Source of the DNA: Myxococcales bacterium
GTDB taxonomy: Bacteria; Myxococcota_A; Bradymonadia; UBA7976; UBA1532
Direction of reading: 5' to 3'
Assembly (NCBI GenBank): GCA_020633435.1
Contig: JACKDP010000001.1
Location: 992,001-1,056,000 of the forward strand
Length of the DNA stretch: 64,000 nt
Part shown: positions 18,339 to 27,575 of the stretch, piece after piece
Layout of the letters: each line of letters begins with the position of its first letter
Numbering within the stretch: the stretch's first letter is position 1
Program-made: the position numbers and the translations under genes
The notes under the pieces: model-generated
What the model saw: the letters and a program-made list of their open reading frames with translations, nothing else
The model's database searches: none
What the model was told of the DNA's origin: nothing

Positions 18339-20039
18339 TCAGCCCTGCCAGCGGGTCAGCAGGCGCTCGATGGCCTGCTGCACGCCGCGGCGGCCGTCCG
18401 CGCGCAGGGGGGAGCGCGCGAGCACGTCGAACCAGCGGCCGGGCTCGCGGTTGCCGATGGCGCGGAGCGCGGCGTCGGTGACGGCCCCCCCACGCGACAG
18501 GGCGGCCTCGAGCCGGGCGTCGATGTCCTCGCCCTCGATGAAGCGCAGCCCCCAGACGGCCTGGGCGGCCAGGTGCTCGTTGTCGCTCTCGGCGGCCCGC
18601 AGCAGCGTCGGCAGGGCGCGGGGGTGGCCGGCGTTGCCGAGCGCGCTGACGGCGCTCGTCCGCTGGGCGTCGCTCAGGCCCGCGTCGTAGGTGCTCAGCA
18701 GCAGGTCGACGGCGTCCTCCGCCTGGGCGGCGAGGGGGTCGTCGGGGTGGGCCTCTGCGAGGCGGCGCACCTGGGCGCCCAGGGCGAGGGACGCCATCCC
18801 GCCCGGGCCGCTGGCGTCCTGCACGGCGTCCATCAGGCCCCGGAGGCTGCCGGCCGTCGGGGTCTCCGTGAGGTTGAGCGACACGAGGACCTGGCGGCGA
18901 GCCTCGTCGGTGAGGGGCGCGTCGAGGAGCTGGGCGAGGGCGTCCGTGGTCTGGGGGGTGGCCGCCGATCCCAGGGCGCCGGCGAGCATGGAGACGCGGT
19001 TCCCGTCGCCGGCCTCGTCCGCGGCCACGAGGGCGTCGGAGAGCGCCCGCGGCCCGTCGGCGTGCAGGCGGGCCCAGGCCCGCAGCCGCTTGAAGGCGAC
19101 GCTCCGGGCCGGCTGCTCCTCCTGGCTGCGCGCCGTCAGCTCGTCGACGCGGGCCAGGATGTCGGGCAGCGTGGCGTTCCCCAGCAGGCTCGCGTCCTGG
19201 CGGGCCTGGGCGGCGGCCCGGTCGGCGTGGTTGGAGATGGGGACCTGCGGGAAGAGCGCGGCGCGGCGCGGCACGCCACGGCGCACGGCGATCCGGTCCA
19301 GGCGCAGGGTGATGCGGGTGGACGTGGCGAGGTCGAGCACCCGGGTCGCCACCTCCCCCTGCAGGGCGCGCAAGCCCTCGTCATCAAAGGCAAACCTGGT
19401 CGACTCCTCCGTCTCGAGGGCGTCGGCCGCCTCGGCGCTCAGGCCGTCCAGCGTCCACGCCTTGAGGTAGCGCGCCCGGGCGCGCTCGACCCGCGCCTCG
19501 CCGTGGCGGGTGTAGCGGGCGAGGTAGTGGCCGGTGCCGTCGGCCTCCACGGCCGTCCAGGCCGGCGCCTCGCCGGGCGTGAACCACGTCAGCGCGGCGA
19601 GGCCGGTGAGCACGCGGCGGACGGGGATGGAGGTCCCGAGGGGGAAGCCGATGCCGTCGAGGCGGCCCGCGGCGACGAACCGCTGGAAGGGCTCGGCCAG
19701 CTCGGCCGCGGCCGGAAGCCTGGCCCCCTCCCCCTCCACCTCGACGTCGCCCAGCGTGATCTGCTGCGTCCCGTCCGCGAGGGTCTCGACCGTCCAGAGG
19801 CCGCGCAGGTCGACGGCCTGGTCGCCGTGCTCGCTGGTGAGGGTCTGCTGCCAGGCGAGGCGGTACGTCGACAGCACCACCGGCAGCTCGGCGTCGGCCG
19901 GGGCGCCAGCGCCGCCGCGGGTCGAGGCCGTGCCGGCGGCGGGTCGGGCGTCGACGCGGTCGTCGGCGTCCCCGCCGCGGAAGGTCACCCAGGTCGCGGT
20001 GGCCAGGACGCCGAGGATGCCGAGGGTGCGGATGCGCAT
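18339..20039 (-). CDS. Secreted beta/HEAT-repeat protein (vitellogenin-like layout)
   Basis: A 566-residue product with an N-terminal hydrophobic segment (TLGILGVLATATWV). The first 250 residues are beta-rich with alternating charged strands (TYRLAWQQTLTSE, HYLARYTRHGEARVERA). The second half is HEAT-like helices (TSAVSALGNAGHPRALPTLLRAAESDNEHLAAQAVWGL). A beta part followed by a helical superhelix recalls the vitellogenin N-terminal module that binds lipid, but this is a guess from layout. The start at 20039 has GGGAG upstream. It shares a conserved 42-bp upstream element with the two lectin genes that precede it, suggesting common control. Confidence 0.65.
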   Translation of the reverse strand: MRIRTLGILGVLATATWVTFRGGDADDRVDARPAAGTASTRGGAGAPADAELPVVLSTYRLAWQQTLTSEHGDQAVDLRGLWTVETLADGTQQITLGDVEVEGEGARLPAAAELAEPFQRFVAAGRLDGIGFPLGTSIPVRRVLTGLAALTWFTPGEAPAWTAVEADGTGHYLARYTRHGEARVERARARYLKAWTLDGLSAEAADALETEESTRFAFDDEGLRALQGEVATRVLDLATSTRITLRLDRIAVRRGVPRRAALFPQVPISNHADRAAAQARQDASLLGNATLPDILARVDELTARSQEEQPARSVAFKRLRAWARLHADGPRALSDALVAADEAGDGNRVSMLAGALGSAATPQTTDALAQLLDAPLTDEARRQVLVSLNLTETPTAGSLRGLMDAVQDASGPGGMASLALGAQVRRLAEAHPDDPLAAQAEDAVDLLLSTYDAGLSDAQRTSAVSALGNAGHPRALPTLLRAAESDNEHLAAQAVWGLRFIEGEDIDARLEAALSRGGAVTDAALRAIGNREPGRWFDVLARSPLRADGRRGVQQAIERLLTRWQG

Positions 20040-20059
20040 GGTGTGGTCTCCCTCTCCCA

Positions 20060-20101
20060 GGTTGCGTGGGGTCAACCCGCGAGCGGGGCGGGCGTTGCAA
20101 C
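20060..20101 (-). promoter_or_regulatory. 42-bp dyad element, copy A
   Basis: Reading on the reverse strand, an eight-base palindrome GTTGCAAC is followed by 16 bases and a GGTTG-N8-CAACC inverted repeat. The same ungapped 42-bp layout occurs at 23734 and 27534. Here it ends 20 bases before the ATG of the HEAT-repeat secreted gene. It does not fit a sigma-70 promoter, and could be a regulator site or a 5' leader hairpin. Confidence 0.55.
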
Positions 20102-20143
20102 GCGGCGGGGATTTTTCGGGCGGGGCGTCGGGCGGGCGGCGGC

Positions 20144-23100
20144 CTACCAGGCCGTGCCGGAGACGTCGAACAAGGGGATGGTCGCGCTGAAGCCGGCGAA
20201 CGAGACCAGGGTCTTGGAGACGCTCACGAAGCAGGCCGAGGCGTAGGCGCGCACGGAGCCACTCAGCGAACCGAGCTCGAGGTCACCGGTGGCGGTGTAC
20301 CCGCCGCCGAGCACGTCCACCTCCAGGCTCATGGGCATGTCGACGGAGAGCAGGCTGAGCTCACCGGCGATGCCCGCCCTGGCGCAGGCGAAGCTGGCCG
20401 AGGCGTCGGCGCTGGCGGTCAGCGCGAGGCTCGGGGTGACGTTCACCGCTACGGCGCCGGACACCAGCTCCGCCCCGACCTCGACCCCGGCGCTGCCGAC
20501 GATCTCGGCCTGGACGGTCACCGAGAGGAGGCCGAGGTCGATGCTCTTGCCGACCGACCAGAACGTCTGGTCGACGCTGGTTCCCGCGCTGATGCTCTCT
20601 CCGGTGATGGGCCCCCAGACGGTCTGCCCGGCCAGGATCAGCTCGGCGAGGCCGTCGACGGTGCCGTTGTCGCTGGTCATCTCGGCGGTGGCCCGGATGA
20701 GATCCAGGGTGTAGCCGAGCAGCTTCGCCTCGACAAGCAGCGGGGTGCCCCCGACCGTCTTCGCCGAGCCGTCCTGGCGAATGCCGACGTCGATCGCGTA
20801 GCCGGCGCCGAAGTTGCTGTTGCCGAACCCCCGCTCCTCGGCCACCTCGAACGGCTCGGCGACATTGCTGCCGGTCCCGAACGGCGCGACCACGTCGCAA
20901 TCCGGTTCCTCGCTGTCCGAGTCGTAGCGAGACAGCTTGCAGGTGACCTTCCACCCGAACATGCCAGTGCTCTTGCCGGGCGCCTTGATGATCGCCGAGC
21001 CGGTGGCACCGGAGGCGTTGACCTCGATCGTCCCGTAGGAGATGCCCGTCACATCGACGACATCGCCGACCCCCGAGTCGGTGTAGAGGATCGTGTCCCC
21101 GCTCATCCCGTGATGCTCGATGTAGTCAGTGCCGCTCCCACCCCACACCCTGACCGTGCCGCAGGAGGCATTCCGACAGTCGAGCACCACGGCGTCGTCA
21201 CCGGGCCCCGCGTCGATCTCGTACCGGTCGAGGCTGCCGTAGCCGATCGAGTCGCTGGCGACGGCGATGATGATCCCGTCGGCCCAGACGGTGCCACGCC
21301 GCTCGTAGGCGTCGTAGACGAGGACGATGTCGTTCGCCTGGTCGTCGCCCTGGATCACCATCTTCTCCATCTGGCTGCCGTCTCTGTCGTACGGGACCGG
21401 CGTGGCGGTGACGCCTGCGCAGACCACCCCACCCACAGTCCAGAGCGCCGCGTCGCGGCTGCCCCAGTCGGACATGCTCGACAGACTGCAGCGGGCGAGG
21501 ACCAGTCGGTAGGCGTCATCGAATGACGCGAACGGGTTCTCCAGCGCCCGGAGCACCTGACCCCCCGGCACACCGGCGACCAGGTTGCCATTCTCGAAGC
21601 GGAGCTCCGGCTGGTAGGCCGCCAGCTCGGTCGGCGTGAACCCACCCCACGACCAGAGCACGCTGCCGTTGGTCCGGTCATACAGCACCAGATCACCGTT
21701 GGCCTTCCAGTCGAGCTGGGCCTCGGGGGTCTCCAGCAGGATCTGAGGCTCGGTGTAGGGAGTGGCCGCAAACTCCGCCAGCTCGATCCGCGCCAGCAGG
21801 CAGTCCCGATCGCTGCCAGACTGCGACCATACCATCGTGGTGTCGTTGGCCACGCCCACGGTGCAGCCGTCGACGCCCAGGGTGTGACCGGTCTGCCCCT
21901 CGCTCTCCATGACCCAGAGGTCGGAGCCATCGTTGGCCCGGATGCGCAGCAGGCCGTCGCCGGCCGGGGCGGGGGCGAAGACCAGCTCGTCGACGTTGGC
22001 GGCGCCGAACGCGCCGGTCTCCCACATCGTGTCGCCATTGCGGTTGGACACCAGGCGCAGGTTGGCGTCGGCGGTCCACTCCAGGCGGGCGTCGCTGGAC
22101 TGGACGAGGGTCCCGGCCCCGGGGGCCCAATGGGTCTCCTGGGTGATGGTCTCGCTGTAGACCGTGGTGGGGAGCATGCCGCTGGGCTTGCCGAAGGCGA
22201 GGTAGCCCATGTCGCCGGTCCAGCCAGGCCAGGCCTGCTCGGCCGTCTGGTCGAACATGATCCGCGCCTCGATGCCGCTCAGCACGTAGGCGTTGACCGC
22301 CTGCCGGCGCATCCGCGCCCCCTGGTAGATGTCCGGGCCGCCCCCCTGGGGCTGCACGAACAGCGCCGCCGTGGGGTCGAAGGCCGTCGCGAAGTCGATG
22401 GGCTGGAAGTCATCCACGCCGGTATTGGTCATGGGCTTGACCCCCACCTCGAGGATGCCGTGGGGGCCGAGGTCGTAGACGCCCGCCTCGAAGACGGCCC
22501 AGTCGATGGTCTCGCCGACGTGGAGGCCGTCGTAGATGCCGGCCTCCGCCATGTGCACCGTGGCCTGCGTCGCCGAGACCTGGTGGGTCCAGGCCGTGAT
22601 CGGCGAGGCGCCGTAGGGCGTGCGCAGCCAGGCGAAGAAGACGGGGGTGGTGTACGTGTTCTGGAAGGTCACCGTGAAGCTGGCAGGCGGGCCGCCCTGG
22701 CCCAGGACCTGGCTGTCCATCTCCACCGGCACGTAGTCCTGCAGCTCGGGCATCAGGCCGAGCACGTTGACCTCCTCGCCCCAGTCATGGGTCCCGTTCT
22801 CCGACTCCTGGAACCGGAGCAGGCCGTTGGGCCGCAGGCGCACCACCCCGGGGTCGGAGCCGTTGTAGCTGACCGCCTGGCCGAGGAGGATCCCGCCGCT
22901 CATCGCGGCGGCGTCAACGCCGCTCGGCGTCCAGTCATGGTCGACGTCGGTGAGGGTGCTCACGTAGATCGGCGGCGCCTCGTTCAGGGACAGGACCGGC
23001 CCGGCGAGGCTGGCGTGCTCCTTCGAGGCGAACGCGGTGATCCCCCCGGTGGTGGTCCGGGCGATGACGAGGGTGATGACGTCGTTGGTGCTGGCCTCCA

Positions 23101-23626
23101 CGAAGTCGGCCAGCGCCTCCGAGGAGAAGACCACGAGCGAGCCGGCCGGGTCGTCGGCGTGGGTCTCGAAGGTGCCGAGGGACTGGGTGCCCACCAGGTG
23201 CGGGTCGCCGTCGAAGAGGGTGTCGGAGGCCCGGTTCAGATCCCCGTCGCCGAAGACGTCGCAGGTCGACCAGTTGGTGCTGCTGTTCTCGGCGAAGGTC
23301 TCGCAGTCCGCCCCATCCTTCAGGCCCCAGACCTCGAAGCTGAACGTCGGATCGGGCGCCCCGGTGGCGGTCAGGTACATCCGCAGGACCGCGTTGTCGA
23401 CGGCGCCGCTGCCGGTGCGGGTGAAGCGCAGCAGCGTGTAGCGCCGGTGCGACAGGGTCCCCGAGACCTTGGTCCACACGACCTGCCAGCCGCCGTAGTT
23501 GCTGGTGGTGTCGTCGACCTGCACGAAGGTGTCGGCCGCCGCGGTGTAGACCTCCGGTGACTGGGCCCACGCGGCCTGCGCCGCGAGGAGCCCCAGCAGC
23601 AGGCTCACCCTCCCTTGCGTCTTCAT
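20144..23626 (-). CDS. Giant secreted multi-lectin protein 1
   Basis: A 1160-residue secreted protein; signal peptide LLLGLLAAQAAWAQS. Residues 22-215 resemble a DNRLRE/CBM96-type beta domain (AADTFVQVDD, LLRFTRTGSGAVDNAVLRMYL). Residues about 315-480 hold two strands sets like H-type lectin (FTVTFQNTYTTPVFFAWL; IDWAVFEAGVYDLGPHGILEVG). Residues 505-665 hold bulb-type mannose-lectin repeats (LEWTADANLRLVS, LDWKANGDLVLYDRTNGSVLW). An RTX-like part follows (DAGPGDDAVVL, GGSGTDYI) and then a beta-rich C-terminal domain. It is paralogous to the next gene upstream, over its whole length. It probably binds carbohydrates outside the cell; the ATG overlaps the stop of a small leader frame. Confidence 0.8.
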   Translation of the reverse strand: MKTQGRVSLLLGLLAAQAAWAQSPEVYTAAADTFVQVDDTTSNYGGWQVVWTKVSGTLSHRRYTLLRFTRTGSGAVDNAVLRMYLTATGAPDPTFSFEVWGLKDGADCETFAENSSTNWSTCDVFGDGDLNRASDTLFDGDPHLVGTQSLGTFETHADDPAGSLVVFSSEALADFVEASTNDVITLVIARTTTGGITAFASKEHASLAGPVLSLNEAPPIYVSTLTDVDHDWTPSGVDAAAMSGGILLGQAVSYNGSDPGVVRLRPNGLLRFQESENGTHDWGEEVNVLGLMPELQDYVPVEMDSQVLGQGGPPASFTVTFQNTYTTPVFFAWLRTPYGASPITAWTHQVSATQATVHMAEAGIYDGLHVGETIDWAVFEAGVYDLGPHGILEVGVKPMTNTGVDDFQPIDFATAFDPTAALFVQPQGGGPDIYQGARMRRQAVNAYVLSGIEARIMFDQTAEQAWPGWTGDMGYLAFGKPSGMLPTTVYSETITQETHWAPGAGTLVQSSDARLEWTADANLRLVSNRNGDTMWETGAFGAANVDELVFAPAPAGDGLLRIRANDGSDLWVMESEGQTGHTLGVDGCTVGVANDTTMVWSQSGSDRDCLLARIELAEFAATPYTEPQILLETPEAQLDWKANGDLVLYDRTNGSVLWSWGGFTPTELAAYQPELRFENGNLVAGVPGGQVLRALENPFASFDDAYRLVLARCSLSSMSDWGSRDAALWTVGGVVCAGVTATPVPYDRDGSQMEKMVIQGDDQANDIVLVYDAYERRGTVWADGIIIAVASDSIGYGSLDRYEIDAGPGDDAVVLDCRNASCGTVRVWGGSGTDYIEHHGMSGDTILYTDSGVGDVVDVTGISYGTIEVNASGATGSAIIKAPGKSTGMFGWKVTCKLSRYDSDSEEPDCDVVAPFGTGSNVAEPFEVAEERGFGNSNFGAGYAIDVGIRQDGSAKTVGGTPLLVEAKLLGYTLDLIRATAEMTSDNGTVDGLAELILAGQTVWGPITGESISAGTSVDQTFWSVGKSIDLGLLSVTVQAEIVGSAGVEVGAELVSGAVAVNVTPSLALTASADASASFACARAGIAGELSLLSVDMPMSLEVDVLGGGYTATGDLELGSLSGSVRAYASACFVSVSKTLVSFAGFSATIPLFDVSGTAW

Positions 23627-23715
23627 CGCACGCTCCCTTCCCGCTCGGTGGTGTCGGCGCCGGAGCGGGTCTCCGGCGCCGTGCACGTCGCCGTGCTCGC
23701 TTCGCTCCAGGTCAC
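23623..23715 (-). CDS. Small leader frame overlapping lectin gene 1
   Basis: A 30-residue frame starts at a GTG (23715) with GGGGAGG upstream and ends in a TGA that overlaps the lectin ATG by four bases (ATGA). Its N-terminus MTWSEASTATC aligns with MNGSEARAATR of the matching frame before lectin gene 2. The same size, position, ribosome site and overlap in both paralogous loci suggest a translated, coupling leader. The peptide is Thr/Ser-rich and has no known fold. It may serve only to set translation of the lectin. Confidence 0.45.
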   Translation of the reverse strand: MTWSEASTATCTAPETRSGADTTEREGSVR

Positions 23716-23733
23716 GAGGACCTCCCCTCTCTC

Positions 23734-23775
23734 GGTTGTGCGAGGTCAACCCGTGAGCGGTGGGGCCGTTGCACC
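23734..23775 (-). promoter_or_regulatory. 42-bp dyad element, copy B
   Basis: This is the second copy of the shared element, 18 bases before the leader-frame GTG of lectin gene 1. Its GGTTG-N8-CAACC part is identical to copy C; the outer palindrome has one change (GGTGCAAC on the reverse strand). Confidence 0.55.
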
Positions 23776-23925
23776 GGGCGCGCAGGTTTTCTCGGGTTCT
23801 TCGGTCGGCGGCGGGCGGGCGGACCCGGGCCGACGCGGGGATCGGCAGGGTGGCGGCGGGCGGGAGAGGCAGGCGCGACCCGGGACGGTCGTGCGGGGAC
23901 GCGGTGGCGGGAGGACGCGGGGTGC

Positions 23926-26900
23926 CTACCAGGCCAGGCCGTAGACGTTGAACAGGGGGATCTCGGCGAAGAACCCGGCAAACGACACCAGCGTCTTCGA
24001 CGCGCTCACGAAGCAGGCCGAGGCATAGGCCCGCACGGAGCCGCTGAGAGATCCCAGCTCAAGGAGGCCATCCGCGGAGTATGCGCCGCTGCTCAGATCC
24101 ACCTCCAGGCTCATCGGCATGGCGACGGAGAGCAGGGTGAGCTCGCCGGAGATGCCCGCCCGGGCGCAGGCGAAGCTGGCCGAGGCGTCCGCGCTGACGG
24201 TCAGACCGAGGCTCGGGGTGACGCTCAGGCCGACCGTGCCCCCGCTCACCTCTCCCGCCACCTCGAACCCCGCGCTGCCCACGATCTCGGCGGTCAGGGT
24301 GACCGAGAGGAGGCCGAGGTCGATGCTCTTGCCGTACGTCCAGAACTCCTGGTCATACGTGTATCCGCCGGCGATGGTGACGACGGGCACCGCGACCTCC
24401 GCCTCCCAGACCGTCAAGTCCGCCACGACGAGCTCGGCCCCGGCGCCCACGACGCCGCCACTCTCAGTGACCTCGGCCGCAGCGCGGATGAGGTTCTTCG
24501 TCTGACCGAGCAGCTTCGCCTCGATGAGCAGCGGCGTCCCGCCCACGCGCTTCGTCGAGCCATCCTGGCCGATGCCGATGCCGACGTCGATGGCGTAGCC
24601 GGCGCCAAAGTTGCTGTTGCCGAAGCCGCGCTCCTCGACCAGCTCGAAGGCCTCGGCGACGTTGTTGCCCTCGCCGAACGGGACGGTTGTCCCGCAGTTC
24701 ACCGCCATCGCGTCGGGGTCATAGCGGGAGAGGTAGCAGGTGCCGAAGGCCCAGTCAGTCTCGTCGTCCCGATCGGCCGGGTGAATGACCTCGATCGTCG
24801 CGGCGCCGGTGGCGCTGGCGGCGCTCACCACGACGTTGCTCGGGAAGTCCTGTGCCAGGGCGTGGTTCGTCATCTCCACCTTGATGGTGTCGCCGACGCC
24901 GGTCCCCGTGTCGAAGTACGAGCTGTAGTATGCGGGCGAGCTCCAGCCCGCCCAGTGAATGGTGTCGGTGCCCGCCCCCCCAAGCACCGTGACCGCCCCG
25001 CAGTCGGAGCAGCTGACCTCCACCGAGTCGTCGCCGGCGCCTGCGTCCACGACGTAGTGGGTCACCTCGGTCAAGGAGTTCGAGCCAATCGCGAGGACCA
25101 TCCCGTCCACCCAGACGACCCCCTGGTTCCAGATCAGCTCGAGCGTGATGTCATCGGCGTCCTGCGTCCCCGCCACCTCCATCCGGTCTCCCGCAGCATT
25201 CAGCGAGACGACCACATCCGTGCACGCCGAGCCGCCGACGGTCCACACCGGGAGGCGGAGGTTGTTGGAGTCCCAGGCGCTGAAGGCCGAGAAGCTGCAG
25301 CGGCTGAGGACCAGGTGGTCAGGCAAGCGGTCCGTCCACCAGTAGGGCATCTCCAGCTCTCGCAGCACCTCGCCCCCGCTCCCGCCTGCGACCAGGCTGC
25401 CGTCCTGGTAGCGCAGCTCGACCTGGTGGGCCGCCAGCTCGGTGGGCGTGAACCCACCCCACGACCACAGCACGCTGCCGTCCGTCCGGTCGTACAGCAC
25501 CAGGTCGCCATCCGCCTTCCAGTCAAGCTGCGCCTCCGGTGTCTCCAGGAGCACCTGGGGTTCGGTGTATGGGATGGCCTGCATGGCATTGATGCGCATC
25601 ACCGCCAGGAGGCAGTCCTTGTCACTGCCCGACTGCGACCAGACCATCGTCGAGTCATTGGCCACCCCCACCGTGCACCCATCGATGCCCAGCGTGTGGC
25701 CCGTCTGGCCTTCGCTCTCCATCACCCAGAGATCGGCCCCGCTGGTGCCGCGGATGCGCAGCAGGCCGTCGCCGGCCGGCGCCGGCGCGAAGACCAGCTC
25801 GGCCACGCTGGCCGCCCCGAACGCGCCCGTCTCCCACATCGTGTCCCCGTTGCGGCTGGAGACCAGGCGCAGGTTGGCGTCCGCCGTCCACTCCAGGCGC
25901 GCGTCGCTCGACTGGATGATGGTGCCGGCGCCGGGCGCCCAGTGGGTCTCCTCGGTGATGGTCTCGCGGACGACGGTGGTGGGGAGCATGCCACCGGCCT
26001 GGCCGAAGACCAGCCAGCCCATCGGCCCCGTCACTGCCGGGTAGCTCGACTCGGCGCCGCGGTCGAACATGTGCCGCACCTCGAAGCCGGTGAGCGCCGA
26101 GGCCTCGACCGTCCGGCGCATCCGGGTGCCCTGGTAGCCGCCGAGGCCGTTGCCCTGGGGCTGGACGACGACGGCCGCCCCGTGATCGAAGCTCCGCTGG
26201 AGCGAGACGGGGGCGAAGTCGTCCACGCCGGTGTTGGTGACCGCCCCCGTCCCGACCTCGACGATCCCGTGGGGGCCCAGGTCGTACACCCCGGCCTCGA
26301 ACACCGCCCAGTGGATGGTCTCGGCAGCGTGGATGCCATCCAGGCTGCTGTCCTCGGCCATGCGCACGACCGCCGAGGTGGCGCCCACCTGGTCGGGGTA
26401 GGCGGACACGGGCTGCGTCCCGGCGTAGCTGGCCACCCAGGCGAAGAACACCGGGTTGGCGTACGTGCGCTCGAACGTCACCGTGTGCGTGGCGTAGGCC
26501 CCCGCCGAGCTCAGGGAGAAGCTCCCCATCTCCATCGGCAGGAGGTCGGCCAGCACGGGCAGCAAGGCGACCATGCTGACCTCGTCGCCCACGCTGTGGC
26601 CGTCGTCGTCCGACTCCTGGTACTTCAGGTCGCCGCCGGATCGCAGCCGGACGAGCCCGGGATCGATGCCGTTGTAGCTGACCGCCTGGCCCAGCAGGGT
26701 GCCGGTGCCCAGCGCCTCGGCGCCGAGGCCGCTGGCCGTCCAGCCATCGGTGACGCCGACGAGGGCGCTCGCCTCCACGGGCGCCCCCAGGTTCACGTAC
26801 AGGGTCGGCGGATCCAGGGTGGCGTGCTCTTTGGTGGCGAACGCGGTGATCCCCCCGCCAATGACGCTCTGGGCGATGAGCAGGGTGATGACGTCGTTGG

Positions 26901-27423
26901 AACTCGCCCCCACGAAGTCGGCGAGCGCCTGCGGCGCGAAGTTGACGACCTTGTCGCCGGGCGAGATCACGAACGTACCGAGGGGCTGGACGCCGACCAG
27001 GCTCGGATCGCCATCGAAGAGCGTGGCCGAGGCCCGGTCGAGGTCCTGGTCACCGAAGGCGTCGCAGGTCGTCCAGTACGTCTGCCACTCGACGAAGCTC
27101 TCGCAGTCCGCGCCATCGTTCAGCCCCCAGACCTCGAAGGTGAGGCTCGGATCTGCCGATCCCGCGTTCTGGAGCGCCAGGTGGAGGAGCGCGTTGTCGA
27201 CGGCCCCGGTGCCGGACCGCGTGAAGCGCATGAGGCTGTAGCGCCGGTGCGCCACCGTCCCCGTGAACTTCGTCCGCATGTTGTCCCAGCCGCCGTGGTT
27301 CGTGGCCACGTCGACCTGCACGAAGGTGTCGGCCGCCGCGGTGTAGACCTCGGGCGACTGGGCCCACCCGGTGTGCGCCACCAGGAGGCCGGCCAGCAGG
27401 CTCAGCAGGCTGTGCGTCTTCAT
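23926..27423 (-). CDS. Giant secreted multi-lectin protein 2 (paralogue of lectin 1)
   Basis: A 1165-residue secreted protein with signal peptide LLAGLLVAHTGWAQS and the same domain order as its downstream neighbour: DNRLRE/CBM96-like domain, H-type-lectin-like repeats (VTFERTYANPVFFAWVAS), bulb-lectin repeats (LEWTADANLRLVSSRNGD, LDWKADGDLVLYDRTDGSV), an RTX-like segment (DAGAGDDSVEV, GGAGTDTI) and a C-terminal beta domain ending NVYGLAW. The bulb-lectin part is the best conserved between the two, while the RTX-like region has drifted more. Tandem duplication is inferred. It probably binds polysaccharide outside the cell. The ATG overlaps its leader frame by ATGA. Confidence 0.8.
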   Translation of the reverse strand: MKTHSLLSLLAGLLVAHTGWAQSPEVYTAAADTFVQVDVATNHGGWDNMRTKFTGTVAHRRYSLMRFTRSGTGAVDNALLHLALQNAGSADPSLTFEVWGLNDGADCESFVEWQTYWTTCDAFGDQDLDRASATLFDGDPSLVGVQPLGTFVISPGDKVVNFAPQALADFVGASSNDVITLLIAQSVIGGGITAFATKEHATLDPPTLYVNLGAPVEASALVGVTDGWTASGLGAEALGTGTLLGQAVSYNGIDPGLVRLRSGGDLKYQESDDDGHSVGDEVSMVALLPVLADLLPMEMGSFSLSSAGAYATHTVTFERTYANPVFFAWVASYAGTQPVSAYPDQVGATSAVVRMAEDSSLDGIHAAETIHWAVFEAGVYDLGPHGIVEVGTGAVTNTGVDDFAPVSLQRSFDHGAAVVVQPQGNGLGGYQGTRMRRTVEASALTGFEVRHMFDRGAESSYPAVTGPMGWLVFGQAGGMLPTTVVRETITEETHWAPGAGTIIQSSDARLEWTADANLRLVSSRNGDTMWETGAFGAASVAELVFAPAPAGDGLLRIRGTSGADLWVMESEGQTGHTLGIDGCTVGVANDSTMVWSQSGSDKDCLLAVMRINAMQAIPYTEPQVLLETPEAQLDWKADGDLVLYDRTDGSVLWSWGGFTPTELAAHQVELRYQDGSLVAGGSGGEVLRELEMPYWWTDRLPDHLVLSRCSFSAFSAWDSNNLRLPVWTVGGSACTDVVVSLNAAGDRMEVAGTQDADDITLELIWNQGVVWVDGMVLAIGSNSLTEVTHYVVDAGAGDDSVEVSCSDCGAVTVLGGAGTDTIHWAGWSSPAYYSSYFDTGTGVGDTIKVEMTNHALAQDFPSNVVVSAASATGAATIEVIHPADRDDETDWAFGTCYLSRYDPDAMAVNCGTTVPFGEGNNVAEAFELVEERGFGNSNFGAGYAIDVGIGIGQDGSTKRVGGTPLLIEAKLLGQTKNLIRAAAEVTESGGVVGAGAELVVADLTVWEAEVAVPVVTIAGGYTYDQEFWTYGKSIDLGLLSVTLTAEIVGSAGFEVAGEVSGGTVGLSVTPSLGLTVSADASASFACARAGISGELTLLSVAMPMSLEVDLSSGAYSADGLLELGSLSGSVRAYASACFVSASKTLVSFAGFFAEIPLFNVYGLAW

Positions 27424-27518
27424 CGCGTGCCCCCCGCGCGGTGGGTGGTGTGGACGCTGGCGACGCCGTTGATGCCTCGCACGGCGCGCGTCGCCGCGCG
27501 CGCTTCGCTCCCGTTCAT
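27420..27518 (-). CDS. Small leader frame overlapping lectin gene 2
   Basis: A 32-residue frame starts at ATG 27518 after a GGGGG ribosome site and ends in a TGA overlapping the lectin ATG by four bases. It begins MNGSEARAATRAVRG and matches the frame before lectin gene 1 at SEA-x(2)-AT. Conservation of start, length and overlap between two diverged loci is the evidence for translation. Function is inferred to be translational coupling. Confidence 0.45.
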   Translation of the reverse strand: MNGSEARAATRAVRGINGVASVHTTHRAGGTR

Positions 27519-27533
27519 GGGGTCCCCCTGGCT

Positions 27534-27575
27534 GGTTGTGCGAGGTCAACCCGTGGGCGTGGCGCTGGTTGCAAC
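27534..27575 (-). promoter_or_regulatory. 42-bp dyad element, copy C
   Basis: Third copy of the shared element, 15 bases before the ATG of the leader frame of lectin gene 2. It keeps a perfect GTTGCAAC palindrome and the GGTTG-N8-CAACC repeat. The distance to the ribosome site is alike in all three copies. Confidence 0.55.
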
